DNA of 64,000 nucleotides from Irpex lacteus (lineage: Eukaryota > Basidiomycota > Agaricomycetes > Polyporales > Irpicaceae), in contig MQVO02000002.1 in assembly GCA_001986395.2 (NCBI GenBank), positions 868,001 to 932,000 of the forward strand. The letters run 5' to 3'. Positions 33,735-45,876 of the stretch are shown here, in pieces; the first letter of the stretch is position 1; each line of letters starts with the position of its first letter. The notes under the pieces were generated by a model. It was not told where the DNA came from, ran no database searches, and saw only the letters and a list, made by a program, of their open reading frames with translations. The translations under genes were made by a program, and so were the position numbers.

Positions 33735-36700
33735 ATGGCAATCCCATCGACAGTCAAGAAAGCTATCTCCAAGATAGCTCCCCCGCTCGCCCATCACGAA
33801 GGCATCGACCCACCACAGACAGCTAGCCCGACCACCGTCGAGGAGGGCACCGTGCTCTCGCCGGTAAGCTCGACACACAGCGACGAGAAGTCTAGAAAGC
33901 CAAGGTTTAGTGACATAATCAGCAACTTGCGCAAGACCCGCAGTGTCTCGCGTGGTCACTCTCTGGACAGCCGTCCCTCCGACGATCTGCAGCATATTCA
34001 ACCCAACGGAGCCGCCGACGTCCACCCAGACCAGGTTTCGTTACCATCCTCGGCTACGCAAACTCGTTCCAGAGGGCTGTCCTTTACCGAGCAGCGCGAG
34101 ATCAGGAAGAATGAACGCGAGGAGAAGGAGGAGGAGGAGGCCGAACAGCGGAGGAGACGGCATAACGAAGCCTGGGAGAAGGTAAGCGCGTCTGTCCCGC
34201 CCTCGATCCCGACGCTCTCCCCGCACATCCTCGCGGGCTCTCCGGGCTGTTTCGGCGAGCGAGTACGAAATGTGCGCTATGCCGAAAAGTGCGGCGCGTC
34301 TTTCTCCCAAGGGCTCCGCGTTGGACCTATTGATGCCGAAAGATTACAGCTCGCGATAGGCATCACGCATCGACTGTATGCGTCTGAATTTCAGCTGCTA
34401 ATTTCCATTTGTCCCGCAGGATCCGGTGAGGCACAACTACGGCGACCTGCCGATCCAGCAAGGAAAACGCCAGACAAACGCATATACCTTGACACATCCC
34501 AGCCACGAGAAGATACCCAAACTCACTCCTCTTGAGAAAGTCGCGACATTGGATGTGGGGACCGTCGTTGCGTTCCGTGCCAGAATACACCACATCCGGC
34601 CACTGGGCAGCAAAATCGTCTTCTTGGTGTTCCGGCAAGGGCTGGAGACAGTCCAAGGCGTTCTTACAGAGTCAACGAGCAAACACAATGGAGCGAATGG
34701 TGAAGCCAACGGAGATGCACACCCTGAGGAGAGCTTCCCCGACTTCCAGATCTCCGAGAATATGGTACGCTGGAGCGAGGGCCTCGCGCGAGAAGCTATC
34801 GTGCGCGTCGTTGGCGTACTTCAGCATCCTCCGGAAGAGGAAGGCCAATTTGAGGTCAAGAGCGCGAGTGTTCGAGAGAAGGAGGTCAAGATCGGCATGG
34901 TAAGTGATCATCTCGTCTTGAGTATATGCGCGCGATCTCACCGGACGATGTAGATCCATGTCGTCGCGTATCCCACTACGAACCTTCCTTTCCAAGTCGA
35001 CGACGTGTCCCGTTCTCATGATATTCAAGAGAAATCGAATCATCGCGTTGGTGAGAAGACACGTTTCGCGAATCGTGTCCTGGACTTGCGTGTACGTCAC
35101 ATAACGCATTCATTCATGCAGATTGTCATACTAACTCTGCTTTAAACAGAGTCCTGCTTCTCAGGCAATCTTCCGTATCCATGCTGGTGTCTGCGATATC
35201 TTCCGTAATACCCTCAACGCAAAGGGTTTCACGGAGATCCAAAGTTCCAAGTTTCAGGGAGGTGGTACCGAGTCTGGCGCCGCTGTGTTCAAAGTGGATT
35301 ACTTCAGACGACCAGCGTTCCTCGCTCAGAGTCCCCAGCTAGCAAAGCAGATGTGTATCGCTGCGGATATGGAGAGAGTGTACGAGATTGGACCCGGTGA
35401 GTTCCGCCGTTTGATAGTGTACGACGCAAGACTTGCTGACAAGTGTATGAACAGTGTTCCGTGCGGAGAACTCGAATACGCATCGTCACCTGACCGAGTT
35501 CACGGGTATGGATCTCGAGATGGCCTTTGAGGAGGACTATCATGAGGTCATGCACGTTATCGATGAGACTCTGAAAGCCATCTTCAAAGGCCTACAGAAG
35601 CAGTACGCCAGAGAGGTAGGATCTACTGTCTGTTGGGGCGACCACCGACGCTCAGCGCAATACATCTTGACAGATCGCTACCGTCAAATCCGTCTTTCCC
35701 CACGATGATCTTGTCGTTCTAGACGAGACTCCTGTCGTCAGATATCAGGACGGTATCCGTATGTTGAAGGAAGCGGGATTCAAGGAAGAAGATGAAGAAG
35801 GCCAGGTGCGCGAGTTGCACGACGATGAGGATCTGAGTACCCCTGCGGAGAGGAAACTTGGAGAACTCATCAAGGCGAAGTACGGTGCGGATTATTACAT
35901 CTTGGACGGTTTCCCGGCGGAAGTGAGGCCGTTTTATACCATGCCGGACCCCGAGAACCCTGTGCGTATTGGAGTGATTTTTCAGGGCATCTTTATGAAC
36001 TGACTAACCGTTCGTGTAGAAATTCTCGAACTCCTTCGATATCTTCCTGCGTGGCGAGGAGATCCTCTCCGGAGGTCAACGTATCCACCACGCCCCAATG
36101 CTTCTCGAGCGCATGAAGGTGGCCAAGGTCGACCCCGAGACGATGATGGACTACATCAACGGCTTCCAGTGGGGATGCCCGCCGCATGGTGGAGGCGGTA
36201 TCGGCCTCGAGCGTGTGGTGATGCTGTTCCTCAAGCTCGGGGATGTCAGATGGGCGAGCTTGTTCCCGAGAGACCCCAGGAGCTTCCCCACGAGAGGAGA
36301 GGACTCAGCAGAGGCGTTGATGAGGGCGGCGCAGGCTATGATATTGTCAGGACCAGAGAGTAAGACATTTGAGGCTGGGAAGGGCAAGGGGGAGTTGCCT
36401 CCGCTCGAGAATGTACGTCTTCCTTTATATATACGCTGCGATTTCTCGAGAGTTCGAGGTACTGATATAAAGTTATACTTCTGCAGCTGATTGCGAAGTA
36501 TGGTGACGCAACGAATACGTCTTGGGTCGACCCCGCTTGGACAGTGTGGCGAGACCAGGCTACAGGCGCCGCCGTGGGGTATATGCAGCAAGGACATTTT
36601 GCAGTGACCTTCGGCAACCCGCTCTGCGAGCAGAGCCAGATCCCACGTGTTATCAAGTCGTACCTCGCCTTCCTTGGACAACCAAACGTCAATCTGCGAC

Positions 36701-37549
36701 CGGTATGGTGCTGCGTAGACAAGAACACTGAGAAGTATCTGTGCGAGGAGCTTGGTTGGAGTGCTGTCATTGCCGTTGCTGAGGAACGCATCAAGCCGAT
36801 AGAGGTCGACCCAGCGCACGATGACAAGACGGTTCGCAGGAAGGTGCACAGGGCGGAGAGAGATGGCGTTAAGCTGCACGAGGTGAACGGAGAGCCCGAC
36901 GATGAACTGAAGAAGAGGATCGAGGCGCGGTGCAAGGATTGGTCGGATAACAGGAAGGGAACACAGGTGCATTTGACTGGTGTCAGGCCGTTCGACGACA
37001 TGCAGCACAGGAAGTACTTCTACGCTACCGATAAGGATGGCCAGGTAATTTGTGACGCTTTCTCGACCTTCATGATGGTAAAACTGATGCTGGATATTTA
37101 GATTTGTGCTCTGGTCGTCCTTGCCCAGCTCGCCCCCGTCCACGGTTTCCAAATCAAGTGGGCTCTCGAGTTCCCTGGTGCTCCACTTGGCGCGATCGAG
37201 TACATCCTCGCCTGGGTCATCAAGAAGCTCGGCGACGCTGGTGTGCACACAGCTACCTTTGGTGCAGGTGCCGCAGCACGAGTACAAGCTGGCTACAATG
37301 TGGGCGGCTTCAGGTTCAAGTTCCTTGAGAAGACGTACAACGGCTTGTCGTCTACGTTCCATCTCGGCACCAAGGGAGACTTCCGAGGGAAGTTTGGTAT
37401 CGAGCAGGATCCCGTAAGTCGTCCTGTCTGTTCGTTGCTGGGGATGATGGCTGACTGATTGTCCGTAGTTGTTCATCTGCTACCCTGCTGGTTCGCTTGG
37501 CCTTCGTGGTGTTGAGGCCATCATGGCTGCTCTTCAGAAGCCGAAGTAG
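33735..37549 (+). CDS. erdS: aspartyl-tRNA synthetase-DUF2156 fusion (ErdS-type ergosteryl-3-beta-O-L-aspartate synthase)
   Basis: Ten exons: 33735..34181, 34420..34899, 34954..35091, 35150..35396, 35455..35615, 35674..35961, 36020..36412, 36487..37044, 37102..37413, 37469..37549; 1034 residues, most introns phase 0. Residues 1-150 are a charged extension. An OB-fold anticodon-binding domain follows ([20 protein letters not shown]), then a class IIb AspRS core: [20 protein letters not shown], motif 2 [19 protein letters not shown] (about 440), [16 protein letters not shown], and motif 3 [10 protein letters not shown] (about 644-653). From about 719 the frame continues without a stop into a DUF2156 domain ([49 protein letters not shown]). 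DUF2156 domains transfer amino acids from aminoacyl-tRNA to lipids. From memory of published work, this fusion in fungi makes ergosteryl aspartate. Catalytic competence here is inferred from intact motifs. Confidence 0.93.
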
Positions 37550-38279
37550 ACGACCGTTCTCACGTGGTCAGGACAATGTATCACGACTAGAATAATGGAT
37601 GCTCTCGTGTGGACCCAAGAAATTCCGATACCTTCTCCTTCCAAGCGTAATCCTACCGTTCCACCTGGTTGTTTCGATACCCTCATCCATACACGGAGAA
37701 ATATTGGGATGCTGATTGTGCTGCCTGTTGTCTTTATCTTGAGGGTTCTCTCTCCTAATTCCCCTTGGCCAGGAATAGCTGCGCCCTACAGCTTACGCCT
37801 TCTCACACCTTCCCCTTTGACCATTGTACGTTTAGAAGTAGTCGAATTACTGTAATTGTTTCACAATGTTGTAACTTACTGCATGTAGTACGCTCTGTTC
37901 CCCTAACGATGTGGTTAGCGTAGCATACAAATATAAATCTGTACTTTTTCTCGTGGGTTCTATCGGATTCTCGCCGTCTGTTGCCCTGCTACCTGTGAAC
38001 AATCGCCGTTGGTAAACAGCGTTCATACCCCTTCAGACTAGTATGATTCGAACATTCAACCGTCTCACAGAACTTTGCGCCCTCGACAGAGTCACGTTTC
38101 GTGTCATCAAACTCTTGTTTATGCGGATCGATACAATAAACCAACTGATAGTAGATGCAGTAGGAAAAATCATTAGGGTAGAGAATAATACACGAAAAGA
38201 GGAGTGAAGAGACGAGAGACAACCTATCCCCCGAAAGCCCAGAATGAAGGAAAAATAAGACACATCGGTGATTAGAAAA
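37550..38279. other. convergent intergenic spacer
   Basis: 3' flanks of the ErdS-type gene and of the flavoprotein gene. No RNA gene or repeat recognised. Confidence 0.45.
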
Positions 38280-39593
38280 TCACTGGAAACCCAGCTCTTT
38301 GCGAGCAGTAGACACAAACAGGGTCTTGCCCTTCAATAAGCTTGTAAGGAAGCTTCCGATAGTGATACCCCAGAGGAGATTGAAATAGCCTGCACCATAT
38401 TTCTGCGAACACAATCAAAGATCTGAGTCAACAATCATGTCTTTCCGATGTGTTACATCTACTGACCTTTCCGACAGGGATGACAATGAGCTCTGGTTGA
38501 CCAGCATATTTAAGTGTCTGCGGCTGACCCGAGAGGAAGCTGATGAGGTTCGGAACAGCAGTAGCGGGATGCTTGGCTGCCTTGGCCGCCTGCTTTGCCT
38601 CAGGCCAGTCGATGATATCGCCGATGGCGAAGATGCCTTGATGGTGAAGCAACTCGAACGTTGGCTTGATCTTCACATAACCGGATTCCGTGAGAACACC
38701 GGATCCGAGTGATTCAACGAAAGCCGTGTGTGGTCGTGAACCGAATGCTTGGACCTGAGGATGCGCGGTGTCAGAGACGTTGTCCCAAATCCAATATACA
38801 AGACGAAGAACTTACGACGAGGTCAGCCCCCTTGATGGTTTTCCCTCTGCGAGTGGTTATGTCCACGGTTTGACCAGGCTCGGGGAACTCGTCGATATAG
38901 TCTTCGAAGACCAGATTGATGTCGCGGGAGCGAACCTTCTGCTCGATGAGACGGCGGAACTTGTCGGGATAGATACCACTGAGAAGTTGGGAATCTGAGT
39001 GGACGAGGGTAACCTTGGTATTCGGGTACACATCTTTGATCTCTCCGGCGGTCTCTGGAGACAGTTGGTCATCAGCACGGGATATAGAATGAGTATAATC
39101 ATGGCGACGCACCGATACCAACGGCGCCACCGCCAACGATGACAACGTGCTTTGCCTTCGCGAATTTGGAACGCCATGCGTTTACATTCTGACGGATTTC
39201 CTCGTCGGTGATGCCAACGTTCAGAGGACCCGGCCAGGAGACACCAGTCGCAAGGATGAGAGCAGCATAGGGCAAACGATCACCATCAGCAAATACCACA
39301 TTCCCGCCTTGTCCTGGTGCAGTTTCCTCGATAGAGGTAACGGTGCCAAGTTTGTGTGTGACACCGGCGAGCTTGTCGTAGGGGATAAGGGACTGATTCA
39401 GGAGATCGTCGATGTCTGCAACCACCAAGCGGATGAGCGAGATCTTGTGCACGTAATAAGGCTCCTGGGTGACGAGCACGATGTTATATTGAGAGGCTAG
39501 CTTCGCAGCGAGCTGCTTAGCGGCGGCCAACCCTGCAGAGCCGCCACCAACGATAACCACGTTCTTCTTGGAGGAGTCGTACTTTTCAGCCAT
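38280..39593 (-). CDS. FAD-dependent pyridine nucleotide-disulphide oxidoreductase, AIF2/FSP1 (AMID) type
   Basis: Four exons: 39593..39113, 39054..38816, 38754..38467, 38402..38280; 376 residues. The FAD-binding motif NVVIVGGGSAGLAAAKQL is near residue 11 and the NAD(P)H-binding motif HVVIVGGGAVGIETAGEI near residue 148; the first splice junction falls inside the second motif and restores it. The GIFAIGDIIDWPEAKQAAKA segment is the second FAD contact. The tail (LWGITIGSFLTSLLKGKTLF) is hydrophobic and may bind membrane. Members are NAD(P)H dehydrogenases; animal FSP1 reduces quinones and limits lipid peroxidation, yeast Ndi1 and Aif1 are more distant. Substrate here is unknown. Good TATAAAG box about 65 bases before the ATG. 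Confidence 0.88.
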
Positions 39594-40099
39594 GACTGAG
39601 GGCGTGTGGGGTAAGAGGGGGTGTATTGCGGTAGTTTCAAGTGAGGCATTTGGCACACTTTATACTGCAGCAATGATCGACAGTTGCAGATACAACTTGT
39701 TAAGCAACGTGGTATAAGCTATGACACATTATCCCATAACTGCTCACATAATCAGCTCTTGTGTAAGCGCAAACAGTAAGCACAGCTCTCACCTCTCTGC
39801 CCCTTTCAGCGCCTATTCTCACATACAGCGACAAGCGCCTTTCTGGCGCTGGTTAGCCTCGGTGGCTCACTCCGAACTCAAGCAGCTTGCAGCCTGTCCC
39901 ACGGAGTATTAGTAATGTTGACAGCGGAGAAGTATGTTGTAGTTCTCAATGATACTGAGGCTGGGTGCCTCAACTTGCACAACTAGAGCAAACATCCACT
40001 CTCGACACCATATGATTGCAGTGAAAATCTACCTCACCCTTCGAGAGCTTACAAATGTAGGAGAGACACACCTAGGCTGATCATCCGCCCCGACGACCA
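39594..40099 (-). promoter_or_regulatory. promoter of the flavoprotein gene, TATA box at 39664..39658
   Basis: Minus strand TATAAAG, 65 bases upstream of the start at 39593. The rest of this 506-base spacer is the 3' flank of MOD5, with nothing else recognised. Confidence 0.5.
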
Positions 40100-41989
40100 T
40101 TAAAGTGCCCTCTTTGCTCGCGCAGCTGCTGTACGATGTCGCTTCGTACGAGCATGTGCATCCCACTCCTTGCCTTGTTCGATCATGACAGGCTTCGTCT
40201 CGTCAATTGTGCATGTCTGACAAACTATCCGCCGTCGAGCTTCGAGCACGGCTCCTGGGCTTAAGATAGGGGAGATTAGAAAGAAGAGATAAACGACCGC
40301 GTGAACTTACTTCGTCGGCTTCTCAGCAATATCGAGCATCTCTTTCGCTGTGCTCGATAGCGTACCGGGAGCAGGTAGGTCGGAGCCTTGGAGAAATGCT
40401 GAAACGGTGACGACGGTGCATACGAGTCAGTCGTGAGAGAATACGCCATAAAACGCAATATACCTTCTATAACCTTCAGTGCGGGACCTTGCACTTCCAA
40501 AGACCACTTTTCACCTATCTCTGCATATGACGTGAGTGACTCTCACGTCAATAAGTGATATGATCTCAGCCCACCTGACGCGTCCAGTAGATACGTTGGA
40601 ACAACAGGACTAGAACCTTCACCGTTGCTTGCATTGGCGGTGCGCACAGCCGGGAGAAGTTTGTTTCTTATCCACTTGACTTGCTTTCGTGCATACTGAC
40701 GGGTCGAAAGCTTCATGCGCTCAACGGCCGCGGAAAACAACTTGTCTCCCTCTGCTTGAGCAATGGTGTGGCGCTCCAGGAGATAGGAAGAGAATTCTCT
40801 GTAGCCTGGGTCAACGTGAGGTCAATGATTTTAGCAATGACTACAGAAAACAATGTCAGCTCACCTATTGACTGGTAGATACCCAAGGTGTAATCCGTAG
40901 GTGCGCCAACGTAGCTCTCAAAGGACCGATTGACCCCTGATTCATCCGCTTCTTTCGCAGCAGTCACTTCACGTATCAGCTCGTCAACTTCATGTAGTAG
41001 GCCCTGCTACTGACGACCGAGATAAGTAGATACACGGGTAAGTTTAGGCTGGGCCATACCTCGAGCATAACATCGACACGAGCATCGAGCCGAGGGTCTA
41101 ATTTTTCGGGTTTCGCATAAAGCCAGAAGAACAGGGTATGATACCTAATCGCATGTCAGGATGCTTCATTTCAACCAGCTATCTCCGTCTCAGAACATAC
41201 CGAGGTGGAGGGTCCGTCGCTGATTGCTCTTGTATAATTTCGCTGCAAAGCCTTCCGCTCTCTTTGATGATTTTGAGGCTACGCAAAACCTTTCTAGTGT
41301 CCTTCCAATGCCACCGTTGTGCGACAACAGGATCTAGCAGGGTCAGAAGGCGGTGGAGGGTAGAAGCAGCGTCAGGGTCGGTCGCTGCTATGGGAGGCTG
41401 GTCCGGGAGATCATCATACAGGACTCGCAACTCTGAGGGGAGATCGGACAGTGCAAGTGTAAGTCTTTCGGACAACTCGGTGCTGATGGGTGGGACAACT
41501 GGCACTTCGGACGTTGTTTCGTCGAACATCCCCAGTCGGCCAGGAAACACAAGATGCTGTATCCAGTAAGACGTTCCGCCGACAACGATAGGTATCTGAT
41601 TACGCCGGTGCGTCTCGTTGATCTGCGATGTCGACCGTTCAATATCTTGCCTTCAATAGTAAACGTAATAACTGCGATTCACCTACCAGATGCATTGCAT
41701 CCTTCACCCACTGTCCTACTACATACTGCTCTCCTGGCTTCTTGAACCCCATAAGGAGGTGCTCCACCCCGCATTGTTCTTCATACGGCACTTTGTTTGT
41801 GATTATGTCTATGCCTGAGTATACTTGCATTGCGTCCGCATTGATAATCCGTGCACCCGTATACCCTCCGAATGAGGACTGTCCTGAACGCGACTGGTGC
41901 TGATTCAAGGCCAGAGCAAGCTCAATGGCAAGTTTAGACTTGCCAACGCCTGTCGTCCCGCATATAGCAATGAGCGGACGAAGAGACAT
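40100..41989 (-). CDS. MOD5: tRNA dimethylallyltransferase (isopentenyltransferase)
   Basis: Eight exons: 41989..41687, 41622..41201, 41144..41060, 41006..40865, 40805..40575, 40520..40464, 40398..40311, 40259..40100; 495 residues. N-terminal P-loop ICGTTGVGKSKLAIELA, then IINADAMQVYSGIDIITNKV (the DMAPP/tRNA site with catalytic Asp), then QIPIVVGGTSYWIQHL and RWHWKDTRKVLRSL. The middle exons give YTLGIYQSIGYREFSSYLL and TRQYARKQVKWIRNKLLP. The C-terminus has a C2H2-type zinc finger, CQTC with the His pair in HARTKRHRTAAAR, as in other eukaryotic enzymes. It adds i6 to A37 of tRNAs reading UNN codons, in cytosol and mitochondria. No clear targeting peptide is seen from this ATG; upstream in-frame starts were not found. 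Confidence 0.93.
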
Positions 41990-44900
41990 GTGCTCGACGG
42001 TGGTTGGTTCTGAACTTCAGTTAACCGGTCCTTCAAGTTGGTCAATGAATTGAAGGTGGCGACAAAGAGCAGAGCAGAGCCTCTTTTGACGCCCATAAGT
42101 TGTGTCTTCTTCCACAGCGGCCATCAACATCGTTCGCAGGCCTTGGGGAATGAAGTTGCACAATATTCGACTTCCAGCTCAAAATCGACTTAGTAGCCGT
42201 CCTAGATTTCACTGTTGCCAATAGGGTGGCCGGCCAATTCGAAAGACTCGTATGGCCGTGTGCCTGGTAAATTAACTGAGTTCGTATTTCCTGGTACTGG
42301 GCTTGCTTCTCACGTACTCATCTACTTACTTGCTTTTTCATCTTTCAGGCTCTTGTCAGGAGTGTCTCCATATGAAATTGACTGCTTCAGACAGCGGAAT
42401 TTGCTGTCCATTCCAGGATTCGGACATATTGGTCAATTCATCCTGCCCCGTCCGATAGATACGTACTTCGCCTCAGGACTTCCCAATGATCAAGACCAAG
42501 AATGGAAGCGAGTGAGCTGAAAATCTTTTGCGTGCATCGAGTGGCGGTGGTGCACTGTTAACGGAGGTGTCAACGGCATATCGACGGGACGTGTTCACTG
42601 TTAGCTAAAACGGAACAGATGCCAATCATAGCTCTACTACCAAGCACCGCAACAAAACTCTCAGTGACCACCGATCTTTTGCTATTCATGATGAGGCAAG
42701 TGACATTGCACAGGCACCACCGTGAACGTCTTCTGTGTGGTGAATGTTGGGTGAGTGGTTCTTCATATTGATATCAGGCGGCCAGATATTCATCGAACTC
42801 TCGTGCAGCGTTTGCGCGGCCAAAAAGAACACCCCGTCCATGTGTCCACTTCCAACGCAGCGCAAGTGAACCGAGCCGGCGACAGCTGTTACACACGGCT
42901 GTGGCCATCTTTGCTGTACGTTGATCTTCTAGGACCGCTTACAGCACCCCCACTGACAACGCCGGACTTATGCTTGTGTCAGGCCCATTTCCTGACAGGT
43001 ACGCGCCTCGCTCTGGCTTTATGCGGAAACTAGACGGACGAACACCGCAGATTCCCGACTTTGTCCAGGATCACTGAGATCTCTGGCTGACATACACTCT
43101 CACGAAATGCTGGCATGACACGTCGCAACTACCCAGTCCTCCTAAACATAGGTTCAATTTCTCTTCCCGAACGAAGCTCTTGTGATGGGTGCACTAGGGT
43201 GCGCTGTTTCCACAATATGTCAGGTATTTTAGGTTTTCTTCCGAAGCCGTCGCGTCCTTACGGTTCGGACGTAGCATTGTCTGCGAAGGCCACTGCTCGA
43301 TACGTCAGTGCTATCCATCATATTCGATTCCTGGAACTCACCAAGATCAACTGCGTGGCAGTCATGTTCATGCGAGTCCCAATATAGCCAGGGCAAATCT
43401 TGGCTAATAATTTACGAGTAGTCTCTTCGCGATCTGCGTAACGGTGAAGACATGCCCGGGCAGGGAAGCAAAGTCGTTCGTATTGCGACTCCAGGCTCTG
43501 TCTTCGGCGGTTTCAGTATTACCCCTGAAAGCGATCTCGGACTCTGTGACAACAATATGGCTGCTATAATGTGAGTCATTCATTCAAATGCTCATCGTAT
43601 TACTGTCATGCATGTGAAATGCGATCTCCTGTGTTTTCTTGCTGCGCTTTGGGCTTGTAATCAAGTGTAACTGCACACACCTTTATTCACCATTTAGCGT
43701 GCTCAACTCAATAAGATTTAGATTTTTCGCTGCGGTCCCTAAAGAGGGCTCCATTCTTTCCGGGAAATATGCGAAGGCTACGGACGTTTGCACTAGAAGG
43801 CCTCTGTATGCTTTAAACATTCGCGAGTAATGAGACGATCGTGGGGCTGGTTCGTCTCATCCATCCATGGATTTTACGAAGAACAGTAATTGACCCCTCG
43901 TGTTTCCGCATTCTGCAAATCCGCAGTTACTTCGCAAGTATGTTTCATCGCCTATTGATTTTGAATAGAAGTTCGCGCTCAATTACCATGGTTCGCACAC
44001 ACACAGGAAATCCTCCACATTCGGGCTACCGTCATACTTCCCGTTAGCTTTGAAATTGAGGCAGTCGCGGGATGACCTTCGCCGAACCTCACAATGGACC
44101 TGACCTCGGCCTTGTGACGAGAATTCATTAAGGACGAGACAGTATCCGCCGCTTCTAGTCTTCTTGACCGCACGTTACCTACGCATATCTTACGGTCCTC
44201 ACGCTGGTGAACTCTCTTTTCGTGGGATGGCACAGGGAGCTCATACCACATCGAGCTGGAATTTCCTTGGGTATAGTTCTAGCGATCCACGAGTGCGGCA
44301 AAGCTCTAGGCGGCCCGGTAGAACTGCACACGCCGGTCGCTTTCTGTCCTCAGAAGACCTTGTCGCGATCTCGTACGTATATCCGCTGTATGGTGACTTT
44401 ATGGGTCGGGCATCGTCGTACGTGCTAATCCCACTCATTGTAGAGCACTTGGATCACACGCCGTATGCTACCGGAGACTATTTGTCACGCTAAGCAGTAC
44501 CCGTATATAAGGCTCTCGTGATCCCATTTGAGCAGCAACCGCGGTGTAGTCAATTCTTACACCGAAGGGGCCAATTCTCAGGTTCTGGACGAACCTTCTG
44601 CGCAGTACTCCCAGGCTACACTAGTCGTGACTAGGAGTTGTCGCACAAACTTGGACGGGGCCACAGCATGCCACGCGTGCCTCTGTATCGCAATGTGAAG
44701 TTGACGGCCTGAATATTGGCATTCGCCTCAAAATACCGACTCTCGTTAAGGGGCATCGTCCCGTCTACCGTCGACAGATCCCCGACTAAACCTTTTCCAA
44801 ACTTTCACCCCACTTTTACCAGTATCTCCATCTTTATTATATCAATCGAGTAAAGCAGGAAACCCGTATGTATCTCCAAAAGTGGGTACTATGGCGCATA

Positions 44901-45876
44901 CTGATCGCGCCCGATTGATTTTTGACCTGCATCGAAGAGGCTTGGTTTCACCAATAACGGCGTAGTCATCTCGGCCGCTATTACTCCAACGTTACACCTG
45001 CATCGCAACATATCTCGCCTCACACGCTTTCAACGAAGACGCCATGCGATTCGGGCCTCAATCGGGCACGTCTGAGTCTGGATGACGGTTGTCCACAGTA
45101 TTGTTGTTAAACTCAAGCTATCGATCCTCGTGCGTAAGGGAACAAAAGCAGAGAGCTGGGCTGTTGTTGTGTATGACGTTCTACTGAGCCTCATGCCTTA
45201 ATAATACTCTTGTGCTAGTCCAACGCTAACCTTGCAATTGACGCGGCTCAGCGGCGAAAACATATCTTGGTCGTGACCGCACTATCAAAGTACTTCACTA
45301 GCTTTTGTCCCGATCTGAAGGACTCCTCGATCACTTGGAGAGCCATCGCAAAAAGGCAATAACGGAGACAATAGCGGACACCTTTTTGTATTGAACGAAG
45401 CTGTCACTCGAAGTCGGGTGTAGCGCATAACTGCGACTGAATCATATTGCATATAGACCACTACGAGTGAGTACGTTAACGACCGTGGACCCAGGAGAGA
45501 GAGCTACAATCGAATCTAAGAATACGAGGATAAGAAGATTGTAAGTACGAACATGCAAGCCCAAAGTCCGGGTAAGGACGGTCGAAAAACGCTAGTACGG
45601 TAAACGAATGGTGTGGGTTTATAGTAGACGAAATAGAAGTGAGGGTAATCTAGAACGAAAGGGTGATTGCCCCCAACAAACAGGACCTTAGCCTGCCGCT
45701 AAACATCAATAAGATAGTTTCTAGATGGAGATGAGTGAGGGATGAATCAAATTTGGGCTACAAATGAAAAGCGAATGTGTGCGCAGAGTCAGATGGTGAG
45801 TCAATGATACAATAACGTATGGGAGAGGAGCGAGAGAACAAAAGAGCGAGCGGCACGATGCCCGGACCAAGCCAAT
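41990..45876. other. 3.9 kb gene-poor region
   Basis: No supported gene. Exon-like patches occur: one from 43452 (MPGQGSKVVRIATPG...), ending in a good GTGAGT donor near 43570, and hydrophobic frames at 44164-44493. They could not be linked into a full reading frame and may be relics of a decayed membrane-protein gene. No transposon hallmark seen. Confidence 0.4.

Noticed and set aside
36151..37476. 441-codon antisense open frame across the ErdS-type gene
   Set aside because: It lies wholly opposite well-conserved AspRS and DUF2156 exons and spans their introns; no domain is recognisable in it. It is a shadow of codon bias on the other strand.
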